Shown: positions 39,475-46,812 of the stretch, piece by piece
Layout: every line of letters begins with the position of its first letter
How positions within the stretch are numbered: position 1 is the stretch's first letter
Assembly (NCBI GenBank): GCA_030652035.1
Contig: JAUSBJ010000033.1
Location: 1-64,000 of the forward strand
Direction of reading: 5' to 3'
Length of the DNA stretch: 64,000 nt
DNA from: Sulfurimicrobium sp.
GTDB lineage: Bacteria; Pseudomonadota; Gammaproteobacteria; Burkholderiales; Sulfuricellaceae
Translations under genes and position numbers: made by a program
Notes under the pieces: generated by a model
What the model was told of the DNA's origin: nothing
What the model saw: only the letters and a program-made list of their open reading frames with translations
Database searches by the model: none

Positions 39475-40239
39475 ATGACTGATATCGACGAAGCGCTCGA
39501 CTGGCAAGGCAAACCGATTTCATGCGATATCTGCGCGCACCAGGCCTTGCTCGCGGAAGGCTTGTGCCAGCTTCGGCGCGCCTGCGTGCATGACCGCTAC
39601 GCGCGGCGCATCGACCGGTTTTTCTACTGGAACCGGGCGCTGGCCAACGATTATCTGGCGCATCCCTATTTCGAGGTGCGCGCCATCGCGGCGAAATTCG
39701 CCGACGTGTTCCGCCTGCCGCCATTGCTGGAAGACGCGGACGAAACGGTGCGCTTCTCGGCGCTGATTCGCCTGCCGCGCAAGTATCTGCTGAAAATGCG
39801 CCACGATCCGGACCGCGAAGTGCGCATTCGCGTCGCCTACCGGATGGAGGGCCGCGACCTGCTGGAAATGCGCGCCGATCCGGATTACTACGTGCGTCTG
39901 GTGGTGGCGCGCCGCCTGCCGCCGGAATCCCTGCATTTGCTGCTGCATGACGCGGACCGCGAGGTGCGCCTGATGGTGGCCCGGCGCATCGGCGCGGAAT
40001 GGCTGAGCAAATTGACCGCCGACACGGATGCGGATGTCCGGCTGGAAGTTGCGCGCCGTCTGGACGGGGACGATCTGCTGTCCCTGCTGAACGATCCCGA
40101 CTGGCGCGTGCGCTACGAGGTAGCCAGCAGGGGAGAAACCGGGCGGCTGGTGCAACTGCTCGACGACAAGGACGAACTGGTGCGCGAGATGGCTCGTTCC
40201 AGGATTAAAGGGGAGGAACTAGTGCCATGTAACACCTGA
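39475..40239 (+). CDS. LRV (leucine-rich-repeat variant) [4Fe-4S] protein
   Basis: 254 residues from the ATG at 39475. The N-terminal cluster domain has CDICAHQALLAEGLCQLRRAC (four Cys). Then about eight 24-residue alpha-helical repeats follow with the D-x-D-x-x-V-R-x-x-V-A-x-R pattern (ADETVRFSALIRLP, DPDREVRIRVAYRM, DPDYYVRLVVARRL, DADREVRLMVARRI, DTDADVRLEVARRL, DPDWRVRYEVASRG). It matches the LRV protein known from Azotobacter vinelandii. Function is unknown; position in the nifB operon suggests a scaffold or cluster role. Confidence 0.87.
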   Translation: MTDIDEALDWQGKPISCDICAHQALLAEGLCQLRRACVHDRYARRIDRFFYWNRALANDYLAHPYFEVRAIAAKFADVFRLPPLLEDADETVRFSALIRLPRKYLLKMRHDPDREVRIRVAYRMEGRDLLEMRADPDYYVRLVVARRLPPESLHLLLHDADREVRLMVARRIGAEWLSKLTADTDADVRLEVARRLDGDDLLSLLNDPDWRVRYEVASRGETGRLVQLLDDKDELVREMARSRIKGEELVPCNT

Positions 40240-40260
40240 ATCTTCACAAACCAAGCCCTC

Positions 40261-40372
40261 CAAACCTCCCCTTGTGCGAGCATCCGCTACGCGGATTGCC
40301 TGCTTAACCCACTTCAGGGGAGGCTTAAAGGCTTCTCCCCTGACAGGGGGGACTGAGGGGGGTGGTTTAAGG
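40261..40372. repeat. Composite inverted repeat, AACCCCCCTCARTCCCCCCTT family (copy 2)
   Basis: AACCTCCCCTTGTGCGAGC on the left, CCCCTGACAGGGGGGACTGAG on the right. It carries an inner block (GCATCCGCTACGCGGATTGC followed by CTGCTTAACCC) that reappears inverted inside the copy at 41313-41426. Confidence 0.75.
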
Positions 40373-40441
40373 TGTTACTGAGTACTGGGGCCTGCCGGAA
40401 CTGATTGCAGATATGAAACGATATAAACAGGACCTGACATC

Positions 40442-40726
40442 ATGAAAATCAGCCGCGACAGCGATGTGATCGAAATCGACAAGGAGCCGGTTTATGGTTA
40501 CGGACAAAAAGTGCGTTCTACCAAGAACATCCGCAACGATGGGACTTTCCCCGGCAAGGAAATCGGCGAGATTCTGGTGAATAAAGGCGATACCGGCTAC
40601 GTCACCAGCATCGGCACCTTTCTGCAGCAGTTCTACATCTACGGCGTGGATTTCTACGAGCAGGGGCACGTCGTCGGCATGAAAGGAAAAGAACTGGAAC
40701 CCATCGAGGAGACCTCCCATGTCTGA
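40442..40726 (+). CDS. nifZ: NifZ
   Basis: 94 residues. The pattern VYGYGQKVRSTKNIRNDGTFPGKEIGEILVNKGDTGYVTSIGTFLQQFYIYGVDFYEQGHVVGMKGKELE is that of NifZ, which helps form the second P-cluster in NifDK. It overlaps the following gene by 8 bases. Confidence 0.93.
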   Translation: MKISRDSDVIEIDKEPVYGYGQKVRSTKNIRNDGTFPGKEIGEILVNKGDTGYVTSIGTFLQQFYIYGVDFYEQGHVVGMKGKELEPIEETSHV

Positions 40727-41216
40727 AGCACGCCAAGCCATATTTCACATCCAGCAGCGCGTGAGTTGCGGCATGGATCTGTTCAACGACGGCAGCCACC
40801 CCGAAAAGGAGGCGGAGGCGCTGCTGGTGGCGGCAGGGACCGTCGGCGAGATCGTCAACATCGGACAGCACGTCGAGAGCGGCACTCCGGTCTACATGGT
40901 GGAATTCCCCGGCATGATGATCGTGGGCTGCCTTGAAGAAGAGCTGGAGCCGGCCGGTTCAGCGCTGGAAACCGGAGCAGCCAGACAAGGGCCGACCAAA
41001 CAGGAGCAAGAAATGAAAATCATGATCCGCAAGGCCGCAGGCGTACTGACCGGCTATCTGCCCAAGAAGGACCTGGAAGAGCCCATCGTCGAAATGGAAA
41101 AGCCGGAAATGTGGGGCGGCGAGATCACCCTGGCCAACGGCTGGAAATTCGCCCTGCCGGAGATGGCCGCCGACACCCGCCTGCCGATCACCGTCGAAGC
41201 CCGCAAGCTGGGATAG
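40719..41216 (+). CDS. NifZ-like/NifT fusion protein
   Basis: 165 residues in one frame. The first part (about 1-75) resembles a short NifZ-like domain (AAGTVGEIVNIGQHVESGTPVYMVEFPGMMIVGCLEEELEP). From Met99 (base 41013) the protein is a complete NifT/FixU: MKIMIRKAAGVLTGYLPKKD, then EEPIVEMEKPEMWGGEITLANGWKFALPEMAADTRLPITVEARKLG. An AGGAGC ribosome site sits 6 bases before that internal ATG, so NifT alone may also be made. Normally nifZ and nifT are separate. Confidence 0.85.
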   Translation: MSEARQAIFHIQQRVSCGMDLFNDGSHPEKEAEALLVAAGTVGEIVNIGQHVESGTPVYMVEFPGMMIVGCLEEELEPAGSALETGAARQGPTKQEQEMKIMIRKAAGVLTGYLPKKDLEEPIVEMEKPEMWGGEITLANGWKFALPEMAADTRLPITVEARKLG

Positions 41217-41312
41217 CGATCAGCTTTCAGCTTTCAGCTAAACCGGTTCTGCTGACCGCTCTAACTAACATGGCAGGTAGGCTACACCTAATAATGAAAC
41301 TTGCCGGACTCC

Positions 41313-41426
41313 TAACCCCCCTCAATCCCCCCTTGTCAGGGGAGTCCACTCCTCCCCTGAAGTGGGTTAAGCAGGCAATCCGCGTAGCGGATGCTCGCAC
41401 AAGGGGAGACCGGGAGGGGTTGAAAG
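41313..41426. repeat. Composite inverted repeat, AACCCCCCTCARTCCCCCCTT family (copy 3)
   Basis: Starts AACCCCCCTCAATCCCCCC and ends GGGAGGGGTT. Its inner block (GGGTTAAGCAGGCAATCC next to GCGTAGCGGATGC) is the reverse complement of the block in copy 2. It lies between the NifZ-NifT gene and the SIR2-like gene. Confidence 0.75.
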
Positions 41427-41464
41427 GCGCCTCGAAGAGTTTCTCGTTAAATAAGGAGAACACC

Positions 41465-42304
41465 ATGAACGCACTGATTCTGGATGGCATCATCACCGCC
41501 CTGGCTGAAAAACGCGCAATCCCCTACCTCGGGCCGGGCATGCTTTCGCTGGTGGTGGAAAAAACCGCACCGGCGACCGCCGTGGAGCTGGCAGACAGGC
41601 TGGCGGCAAAAACCACGCTGCCGTTCAAGATTCGCAAGAATCTCACCGCCGCCGCCCAGTACATCGAAAACTTCAAGCACCGCAAAACCCTGGTGGCGAT
41701 GATGAACGAAGTCTTCGCCAAGAAGACCGAACCCGCGCCGCTGCACCGCCACCTGGCCGAATTGCAACTGCCGCTGATCGTGGATATGTGGTACGACGGC
41801 ACCATGGCGGCGGCCCTGTCAGGCAAGGAAGGGTGGGGCCTGCTGCAGGGCGTGAGCCGCGCCGAGCATCTTGACCAGTGGGTGAAATACTACCTGCCGG
41901 ACGGCACGCCCAGCGATGCGGCGCAGGCGGAAAAATGGCGCACCGTGCTGTACCAGCCCATCGGCAGCGCGCGCCCGGCCAGCAACTACATCGTGTCCGA
42001 TTCCGACTACGTGGAAGTGCTCACCGAAATCGACATCCAGAGCCCGATTCCCCCCCCGGTGCAGGAACTACGCAAGGGACGCGGATTTCTCTTTCTCGGC
42101 TGCCGTTTCGACAACCAGCTCACCCGCAGCTACGCCCGCCAGATCATGAAACGCTCCGGCGAAGGGCCCCACTGGGCAGTATTGCCGGGCGAACTGGCCA
42201 AGAACGAAATCCGCTTCCTGGAAGAGCAGAACATCACCCGCCTCGACATGGATTTGAATGTGTTTTTCGACGCGGTGACGGAAACCCTGCCCGCCGCGGC
42301 GTAA
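41465..42304 (+). CDS. SIR2-like (NAD-binding Rossmann) protein in the nif operon
   Basis: 279 residues from the ATG at 41465, preceded by AAGGAG. N-terminal AEKRAIPYLGPGMLSL is a degenerate Sir2 glycine motif. GRGFLFLGCRFDNQLTRSYARQIMKR near residue 200 is the usual SIR2_2 C-terminal element, and a late PHWAVLPGELAKNEIRFLEEQNI matches the strand and helix after it. The catalytic His region is not clear. It is the last gene of the nifB operon. I infer NAD or ADP-ribose binding, target unknown. Confidence 0.7.
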   Translation: MNALILDGIITALAEKRAIPYLGPGMLSLVVEKTAPATAVELADRLAAKTTLPFKIRKNLTAAAQYIENFKHRKTLVAMMNEVFAKKTEPAPLHRHLAELQLPLIVDMWYDGTMAAALSGKEGWGLLQGVSRAEHLDQWVKYYLPDGTPSDAAQAEKWRTVLYQPIGSARPASNYIVSDSDYVEVLTEIDIQSPIPPPVQELRKGRGFLFLGCRFDNQLTRSYARQIMKRSGEGPHWAVLPGELAKNEIRFLEEQNITRLDMDLNVFFDAVTETLPAAA

Positions 42305-42307
42305 CCT

Positions 42308-42352
42308 GAAACCCCTCCCCTTTCAAGGAGAGGTTGGGTGGGGGAGGGGTTT
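42308..42352. repeat. Short inverted repeat, AACCCCTCCCC type
   Basis: AACCCCTCCCCTTTC is mirrored by GGGGGAGGGGTT. It follows the SIR2-like stop codon and could serve as a terminator hairpin, though no T-run follows. Confidence 0.55.
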
Positions 42353-42511
42353 GTTGAGAATCCGGCGCAATGTACTTCGCTGATGGCGTCAAGATCGCCG
42401 CGTAAAGCGGCGGGTGCTTTGGCGGACATGACCCGTTCTGACCCAGCAGAGACTAGTAGTCAGTCACGCTAAAACAAAGAGAATATATGTCGGAGGACAA
42501 TGCCACACCGC

Positions 42512-42644
42512 AACCCCCCTCAATCCCCCCTTGTCAGGGGGGAAGCCGTTTGTCTCCTCCCCTGTCTCGTCAGAGCGAGCAGCTTTGCTGCCACTCTCGG
42601 CGGGGACACTCCTTGCGGGTGACAAGGGGAGGCCGGGAGGGGTT
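42512..42644. repeat. Composite inverted repeat, AACCCCCCTCARTCCCCCCTT family (copy 4)
   Basis: AACCCCCCTCAATCCCCCC to GGCCGGGAGGGGTT. An inner block (GCAGCTTTGCTGCCACTCTC followed by GGCGGGGACACTCC and TTGCGGGTG) is shared with 39385-39427. The rest of the gap 42305-42861 shows no gene. Confidence 0.75.
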
Positions 42645-42861
42645 GGAAGTGGCGTTTCAAGTTGACTAACTACTAGATTGGCAGCCTAATCTTGAACGCT
42701 GCCGGGAGCGGTTTGATCATCGGTGGGTTATGCCAAGCCACTTTTTCCGGTACAGTTCAAACAGCGGCATTGCACCGGCTTGCAAGCGCCTTCATGAGGC
42801 CGGTTCGATTCATTTGATTTCACCGCCTTCGCGGGCCGTTATTCCAGGCAGGAGAGGGGTT

Positions 42862-43263
42862 ATGAAAGATCTGGTTTGGGACAAGATACTCAGTGTCGGG
42901 GTCGACGAGATCGATGACGATCACCGTAAGCTGATCCATATTTTCAACATTCTCAATCATTCCGTGATCAAAGGGGAATCCCCGGAATATCTGGCGGCGG
43001 CCCTGGAAGAGCTGATCAATTGCACCGTCTGGCATTTCAGCCACGAGGAGCGGCTGATGCTGAAGTACCGCTATCCGGAAATTGAGGAGCACAAGGCGGA
43101 GCACCGGGAATTGATCGAGAGCGCCAAGGAACTGCAACAGAAGATCCTGGAGTCGGACAAGACCGTGGCCGACAAACACATCGAATTCCTGGAGCGTTGG
43201 CTCACCGAGCATATCCTCACCGCCGATGGGCGTTTGGGTTCTTTTCTTTCGCTGGCGATGTAG
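42862..43263 (+). CDS. Bacteriohemerythrin
   Basis: 133 residues from the ATG at 42862, with GGAGAGG upstream. Hemerythrin domain: W-D-x-x-x-S-V-G-V-x-x-I-D-D-D-H (WDKILSVGVDEIDDDHRKL), HFSHEERLMLKYRYPEIEEHKAEHREL, and WLTEHILTADGRLGSFL carry the diiron His/Glu/Asp ligands. Such proteins bind O2 and may protect or deliver oxygen. A second hemerythrin is at 48632-49030. Confidence 0.93.
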   Translation: MKDLVWDKILSVGVDEIDDDHRKLIHIFNILNHSVIKGESPEYLAAALEELINCTVWHFSHEERLMLKYRYPEIEEHKAEHRELIESAKELQQKILESDKTVADKHIEFLERWLTEHILTADGRLGSFLSLAM

Positions 43264-43267
43264 GCAG

Positions 43268-43312
43268 GCATGCGGCGCAATGCCCGTTGGTTATTGCGCC
43301 CTACGCGAGCTG
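43268..43312. repeat. REP palindrome 1
   Basis: Stem GGCGCAAT (43274-43281) / ATTGCGCC (43293-43300) followed by CTACGCGAGCTG; GTAG on the opposite strand adjoins the foot of the stem, as in REP sequences mobilised by RAYT proteins. Confidence 0.8.
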
Positions 43313-43365
43313 AACAGGGTGTTCAGAATGGGGTTTTTCTACAGCGTCGTTAGGCACCGACCAAC

Positions 43366-43752
43366 ATGAGCGATGGAATGACGGGACCCTTCTGTTCTGG
43401 GTGCGGGTTCGAACTGCCACAAGGCCCTAGAGTCCCGTGCCCGAAATGTGGCGAGACAGCACGCAGCTACAAAGGAACGTTAACTGCCACCTCCACCGGC
43501 GTTGCGAGTATGCGTTTGAAGGCAAAGCGGCCCGGAGTTAAGAAGCCTATTGCAGAGGGTCGTTATGAGCCGAGCGTCCAACGCGCAACAGGCATCACGA
43601 TGCGGCTTGAGCGGTTTTTAGATCGGCTGCGCGACCTCTACAAGGAAAAGATCACAAATCCAACAACCGGCGAGGTGATTCATGAGTGCGAGGAACCTCT
43701 GTCCAAACACCAGGGCCACGGAAGTGCAAAGCCGAAGAAGCCCGGTGCCTAA
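43366..43752 (+). CDS. Hypothetical protein with an N-terminal zinc ribbon
   Basis: 128 residues. C-x2-C pairs FCSGCGF and PCPKCGE make a rubredoxin-like zinc ribbon in the first 32 residues; the remainder is basic with TGITMRLERFLDRLRDLYKEKITNPTTGEVIHECEEPLSKHQGHG. Lower GC and isolated between two inverted REP palindromes, with GTTAGGC just before it, so it is probably acquired cargo. Function not recognised. Confidence 0.6.
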   Translation: MSDGMTGPFCSGCGFELPQGPRVPCPKCGETARSYKGTLTATSTGVASMRLKAKRPGVKKPIAEGRYEPSVQRATGITMRLERFLDRLRDLYKEKITNPTTGEVIHECEEPLSKHQGHGSAKPKKPGA

Positions 43753-43765
43753 TGATTAAGGTTAG

Positions 43766-43808
43766 CCCGCGTAGGGCGCAATAACCAACGGGCATTGCGC
43801 CGCATGCC
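43766..43808. repeat. REP palindrome 2 (inverted relative to 1 and 3)
   Basis: GTAGGGCGCAATAACC then ATTGCGCC; same 8-bp stem as REP 1 in opposite orientation, 22 bases before the transposase start. Confidence 0.85.
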
Positions 43809-43829
43809 GAATGCATCGATACTCGCCTC

Positions 43830-44360
43830 ATGCCTGACTACCGTCGAGCCTGGTATCCGGGCGGAACTTATTTCTTTACCGTTAACTTGCTGCAACGGCA
43901 AGAGAACGACTTGCTGACGCGTCATGTCGATTTGTTGCGGCAAACCGTTCGCTCCGTACGCAAACGCCATCCTTTCAAGATTCATGGCTGGGTGGTTTTG
44001 CCTGACCACATGCATTGCGTGATCGAATTGCCGCCTCAGGATTCCGATTTTGCGACCCGGTGGCGGTTGATCAAAATGGGGTTTTCCAAGGCGCTGTCGC
44101 GTGGCGAGAAATTGACTGCCGTGCGCATCCGCCGGGGAGAGCGCGGTATCTGGCAGCGACGCTACTGGGAGCACTTGATCCGGGACGAGGCGGATTACCG
44201 TGCGCACATGGATTATGTGCATATCAATCCGGTAAAGCATGGGCTGGTCAGGAGTGTGGCTGACTGGCCTTATTCGACGTTTCACAATTTGGTTGTCGAA
44301 GGTGTTTATCCCCAAGACTGGGCGGGTGATGGCGAGATGGGGTTGGGGTATGATGATTGA
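43830..44360 (+). CDS. REP-associated tyrosine transposase (RAYT)
   Basis: 176 residues of the Y1 HUH superfamily. YRRAWYPGGTYFFTVNLLQR start, the HUH motif WVVLPDHMHCVIELP, and the catalytic Tyr region RDEADYRAHMDYVHINPVKHGLV followed by DWPYSTFHN. RAYTs bind and cleave REP palindromes. REP sequences in inverted orientation flank it directly (43766-43808 and 44361-44404), a classic REPtron. Confidence 0.92.
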   Translation: MPDYRRAWYPGGTYFFTVNLLQRQENDLLTRHVDLLRQTVRSVRKRHPFKIHGWVVLPDHMHCVIELPPQDSDFATRWRLIKMGFSKALSRGEKLTAVRIRRGERGIWQRRYWEHLIRDEADYRAHMDYVHINPVKHGLVRSVADWPYSTFHNLVVEGVYPQDWAGDGEMGLGYDD

Positions 44361-44404
44361 CATCTGGCGCAATGCCCTTTGGTTATTGCGCCCTACGCGA
44401 GCTG
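44361..44404. repeat. REP palindrome 3
   Basis: Stem GGCGCAAT (44366-44373) / ATTGCGCC (44385-44392), then CTACGCGAGCTGG. It begins right at the RAYT stop and matches REP 1. Confidence 0.85.
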
Positions 44405-44460
44405 GATGGGGAAGTCCCTTTCATTCGTTAGGCCTCGGTTGAGGCAATGGGGTGGCACAC

Positions 44461-44862
44461 ATGATGTACATAGGGGCGCTTGCCAAATTAACGGGCGCAT
44501 CGCGAAAGGCCATACATCATTACGAGTTGCTTGGATTGATTCCTGTACCGCAACGCAAAGGGCGCTATCGCATATACAACGAAGTGGATGCCCATCTTAT
44601 ATGCATCATTAAGCGCTCCCAGACACTAGGCTTCAGTCTCAAGGAAATAACGGACGTCATATCGACAACGGGAAAAACCGGGAAGCTGCCCGTCAACATG
44701 GTAGTCGAGTTGATTGAGCGCAAGCGCGAGGATTTGCGAGAAATTATCAACTCTGCCCTCTCCAAGGATCGGCAGTTGGCAGAGTTGCAAGCGGACTTTC
44801 TTTGTAATTCCGGTGAAACCTGCTTGATGCCCCTTGACTCTTCCCCTAAGGGGCAGGCTTAG
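44461..44862 (+). CDS. MerR-family transcriptional regulator
   Basis: About 133 residues; the ATG at 44461 is preferred (GGGGTGG upstream), a GTG nine bases earlier is possible. N-terminal winged helix MYIGALAKLTGASRKAIHHYELLGLIP and RIYNEVDAHLICIIKRSQTLGFSLKEI, then a dimerisation helix. The C-terminus has a single Cys region (FLCNSGETCLMP). The gene after it, a flavodoxin-fold oxidoreductase, is probably its target. Confidence 0.87.
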   Translation: MMYIGALAKLTGASRKAIHHYELLGLIPVPQRKGRYRIYNEVDAHLICIIKRSQTLGFSLKEITDVISTTGKTGKLPVNMVVELIERKREDLREIINSALSKDRQLAELQADFLCNSGETCLMPLDSSPKGQA

Positions 44863-44900
44863 AATTGCCACCATCAAAATCCCGGTAGGTATTAAAAACC

Positions 44901-45479
44901 ATGAGCAAGCGCATTCTTGTAATCCTTGGCCACCCCGCAAACGAAAGTTTCTGCGGTGCACTCGCCAATTCATACGTGGAGGGAGCCAAAGAAGCTGGAA
45001 ATGAGATTCAACTAATTTCTCTTGGCAATCTGTCTTTTGACCCATTGCTCCACAATGGCTACGCCACGATTCAGGAACTCGAACCTGACTTGGTGGCTGG
45101 ACAGGCAGCAATTACTTGGGCGCAACACATCGTTTTCGTATATCCCATCTGGTGGGGCGCAATGCCAGCTTTGCTCAAAGGCTTCATTGACCGAGTTTTC
45201 CTACCTGGCTTTGCCTTCAAGTATCGTGAAGGTTCTCAGTTCTGGGATCGCCTGCTTTCGGGGCGCTCAGCTCACCTTCTCGTCACAATGGACACCCCAC
45301 CTTGGTATTTTCGCTGGGTATATCGTATGCCGGGTCACAATCAGATGAAGCGCACTATTCTTGAGTTTAGTGGCATAAAACCCGTGACCATTTCGAGCTT
45401 TGGTCCCATCAAGGGTTCAAGTCAACAAAAGCGAGAAAAGTGGCTTGCCCAGGTCAGTGCGTACGGTCATCATGCCTGA
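44901..45479 (+). CDS. NAD(P)H-quinone oxidoreductase-like flavodoxin-fold protein
   Basis: 192 residues. ILVILGHPANESFCGALANSYVEGA, PIWWGAMPALLKGFIDRVFLPGFAF and the C-terminal GIKPVTISSFGPIKGSS match the KefF/MdaB/NQO1-like FMN family. It probably reduces quinones or electrophiles. It lies 38 bases after the MerR regulator; GC is lower than in the nif regions, consistent with transfer. Confidence 0.88.
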   Translation: MSKRILVILGHPANESFCGALANSYVEGAKEAGNEIQLISLGNLSFDPLLHNGYATIQELEPDLVAGQAAITWAQHIVFVYPIWWGAMPALLKGFIDRVFLPGFAFKYREGSQFWDRLLSGRSAHLLVTMDTPPWYFRWVYRMPGHNQMKRTILEFSGIKPVTISSFGPIKGSSQQKREKWLAQVSAYGHHA

Positions 45480-45571
45480 CCCCGCTGCCACGGGACTCGT
45501 CATGAAGTAAGCACAAAAGCACAAGGGGTCAAGTCTTGACATGACGGCCACTGGAAAATTAATCTCTCATT

Positions 45572-46423
45572 ATGGCACGCCAACTTCGAATCGAATTCCC
45601 CGGGGCAATCTATCACGTCACTTCGCGCGGTAACGCGCGAAATCCGATCTTTCTCGATGATGAGGATCGGATGTTGTTCCAAGCTTGCCTTGGTGAAGTG
45701 GTGGCGCGCTTCGGTTGGCTGTGTCATGCCTACTGCCTGATGGACAATCACTACCACCTGCTGATCGAGACGCCGGAGGGCAATTTGTCGCCGGGCATGC
45801 GTCAGTTGAATGGCGTCTATACGCAGCGCTTTAATCGGCGCCATGGGCGCGTGGGGCATGTGTTTCAGGGGCGATTCAAGGCGATTGTGGTGGATCGCGA
45901 AAGCTATCTGTTGGAGTTGTGCCGCTATGTCGTGTTAAATCCGATACGCGCTGGCATGGTGGAACATATTGAGCGCCATCCCTGGAGCAGTTACCCGGCA
46001 ACGATGGGGCTGAGCGGCTGCCCGGCTTGGCTCGAAACGGACTGGATTCTGGGCCAATTTGCCAAAACGCGGGACGCAGCCCGGCGCCGCTATGCCAAGT
46101 TTGTGGCAGAAGGCGAGGAACTACCGTCTCCGTGGCATGCGGTGAGAGGTCAGGCATTGCTGGGTTCAGAGGCCTTTGTGGAAAAAATGCGCCCTTTCCT
46201 TGAAGGCCTGAGCGACTTGAAGGAGATTCCGCGCACTCAGCGTTTGCTGCACCGGCCAAGCCTGGAAAGCATGTTTGCTAATGTGGATCAAGGCGATAAG
46301 GCCTTGCGTGACGAGCTTATCAGGAAGGCGTTTCTGGACTATGGTTATAGCATGGCAAGGACTGCACGTCATGCCAGAGTGCATTATTCAACAGTGAGCA
46401 AGGTGATCAAGGGAACGAGATGA
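45572..46423 (+). CDS. Y1-type (IS200-like/TnpA_REP) transposase
   Basis: 283 residues. MARQLRIEFPGAIYHVTSRGN, the HUH motif CLMDNHYHLLIETP, and the Tyr helix RESYLLELCRYVVLNPIRAGMV identify the larger TnpA-REP class. A C-terminal helix-turn-helix (YGYSMARTARHARVHYSTVSKVIKG) is extra. Short palindromic words GTCAAGTCTTGAC lie 45 bases upstream and just downstream in inverted context, probably its recognition sites. Confidence 0.88.
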   Translation: MARQLRIEFPGAIYHVTSRGNARNPIFLDDEDRMLFQACLGEVVARFGWLCHAYCLMDNHYHLLIETPEGNLSPGMRQLNGVYTQRFNRRHGRVGHVFQGRFKAIVVDRESYLLELCRYVVLNPIRAGMVEHIERHPWSSYPATMGLSGCPAWLETDWILGQFAKTRDAARRRYAKFVAEGEELPSPWHAVRGQALLGSEAFVEKMRPFLEGLSDLKEIPRTQRLLHRPSLESMFANVDQGDKALRDELIRKAFLDYGYSMARTARHARVHYSTVSKVIKGTR

Positions 46424-46541
46424 AAACGTTATGTCAAGACTTGACCCTGTCTTTCTGTGCCAGAGTGCATTATTCAACAGTGAGCAAGGTGATCAAGGGA
46501 ACGAGATGAAAACGTTATGTCAAGACTTGACCCTGTCTTTC
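46372..46541. repeat. Tandem duplication of the transposase 3' end
   Basis: An 84-base unit (46372-46455) is repeated at 46458-46541, a period of 86. The unit covers the last 17 codons of the transposase and the GTCAAGACTTGAC word. The first copy ends the intact gene. Apart from this duplication, 46424-46812 contains nothing recognisable. Confidence 0.9.
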
Positions 46542-46812
46542 CCTGTCTTTCCTTTGAAGCGCCGGTTCGGTAAGTCATTTGTCCCAGGCAAAGCGTCCAA
46601 CGATGGTGAATCTCCTGCACTCTCGCAGTACAGAGACAATCCCAAGCAATCCATCCTGTTCTGCAACGAACGTGAAGGTGGCTTCTGATTGCCATGCCCT
46701 TCAACCCTTCGCTCCAGCCCGCGTAGGACGTGAGCATTCACTTTAACCAGTGGTGTAGTTGGAATTAGAATCCACCTCATATTCTATTATGTGCCTCACA
46801 ACCATTGAACCT

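Noticed and set aside
46372-46541. CRISPR array
   Set aside because: Only two copies with a 2-base spacer, and the unit is part of a transposase gene; it is a tandem duplication.
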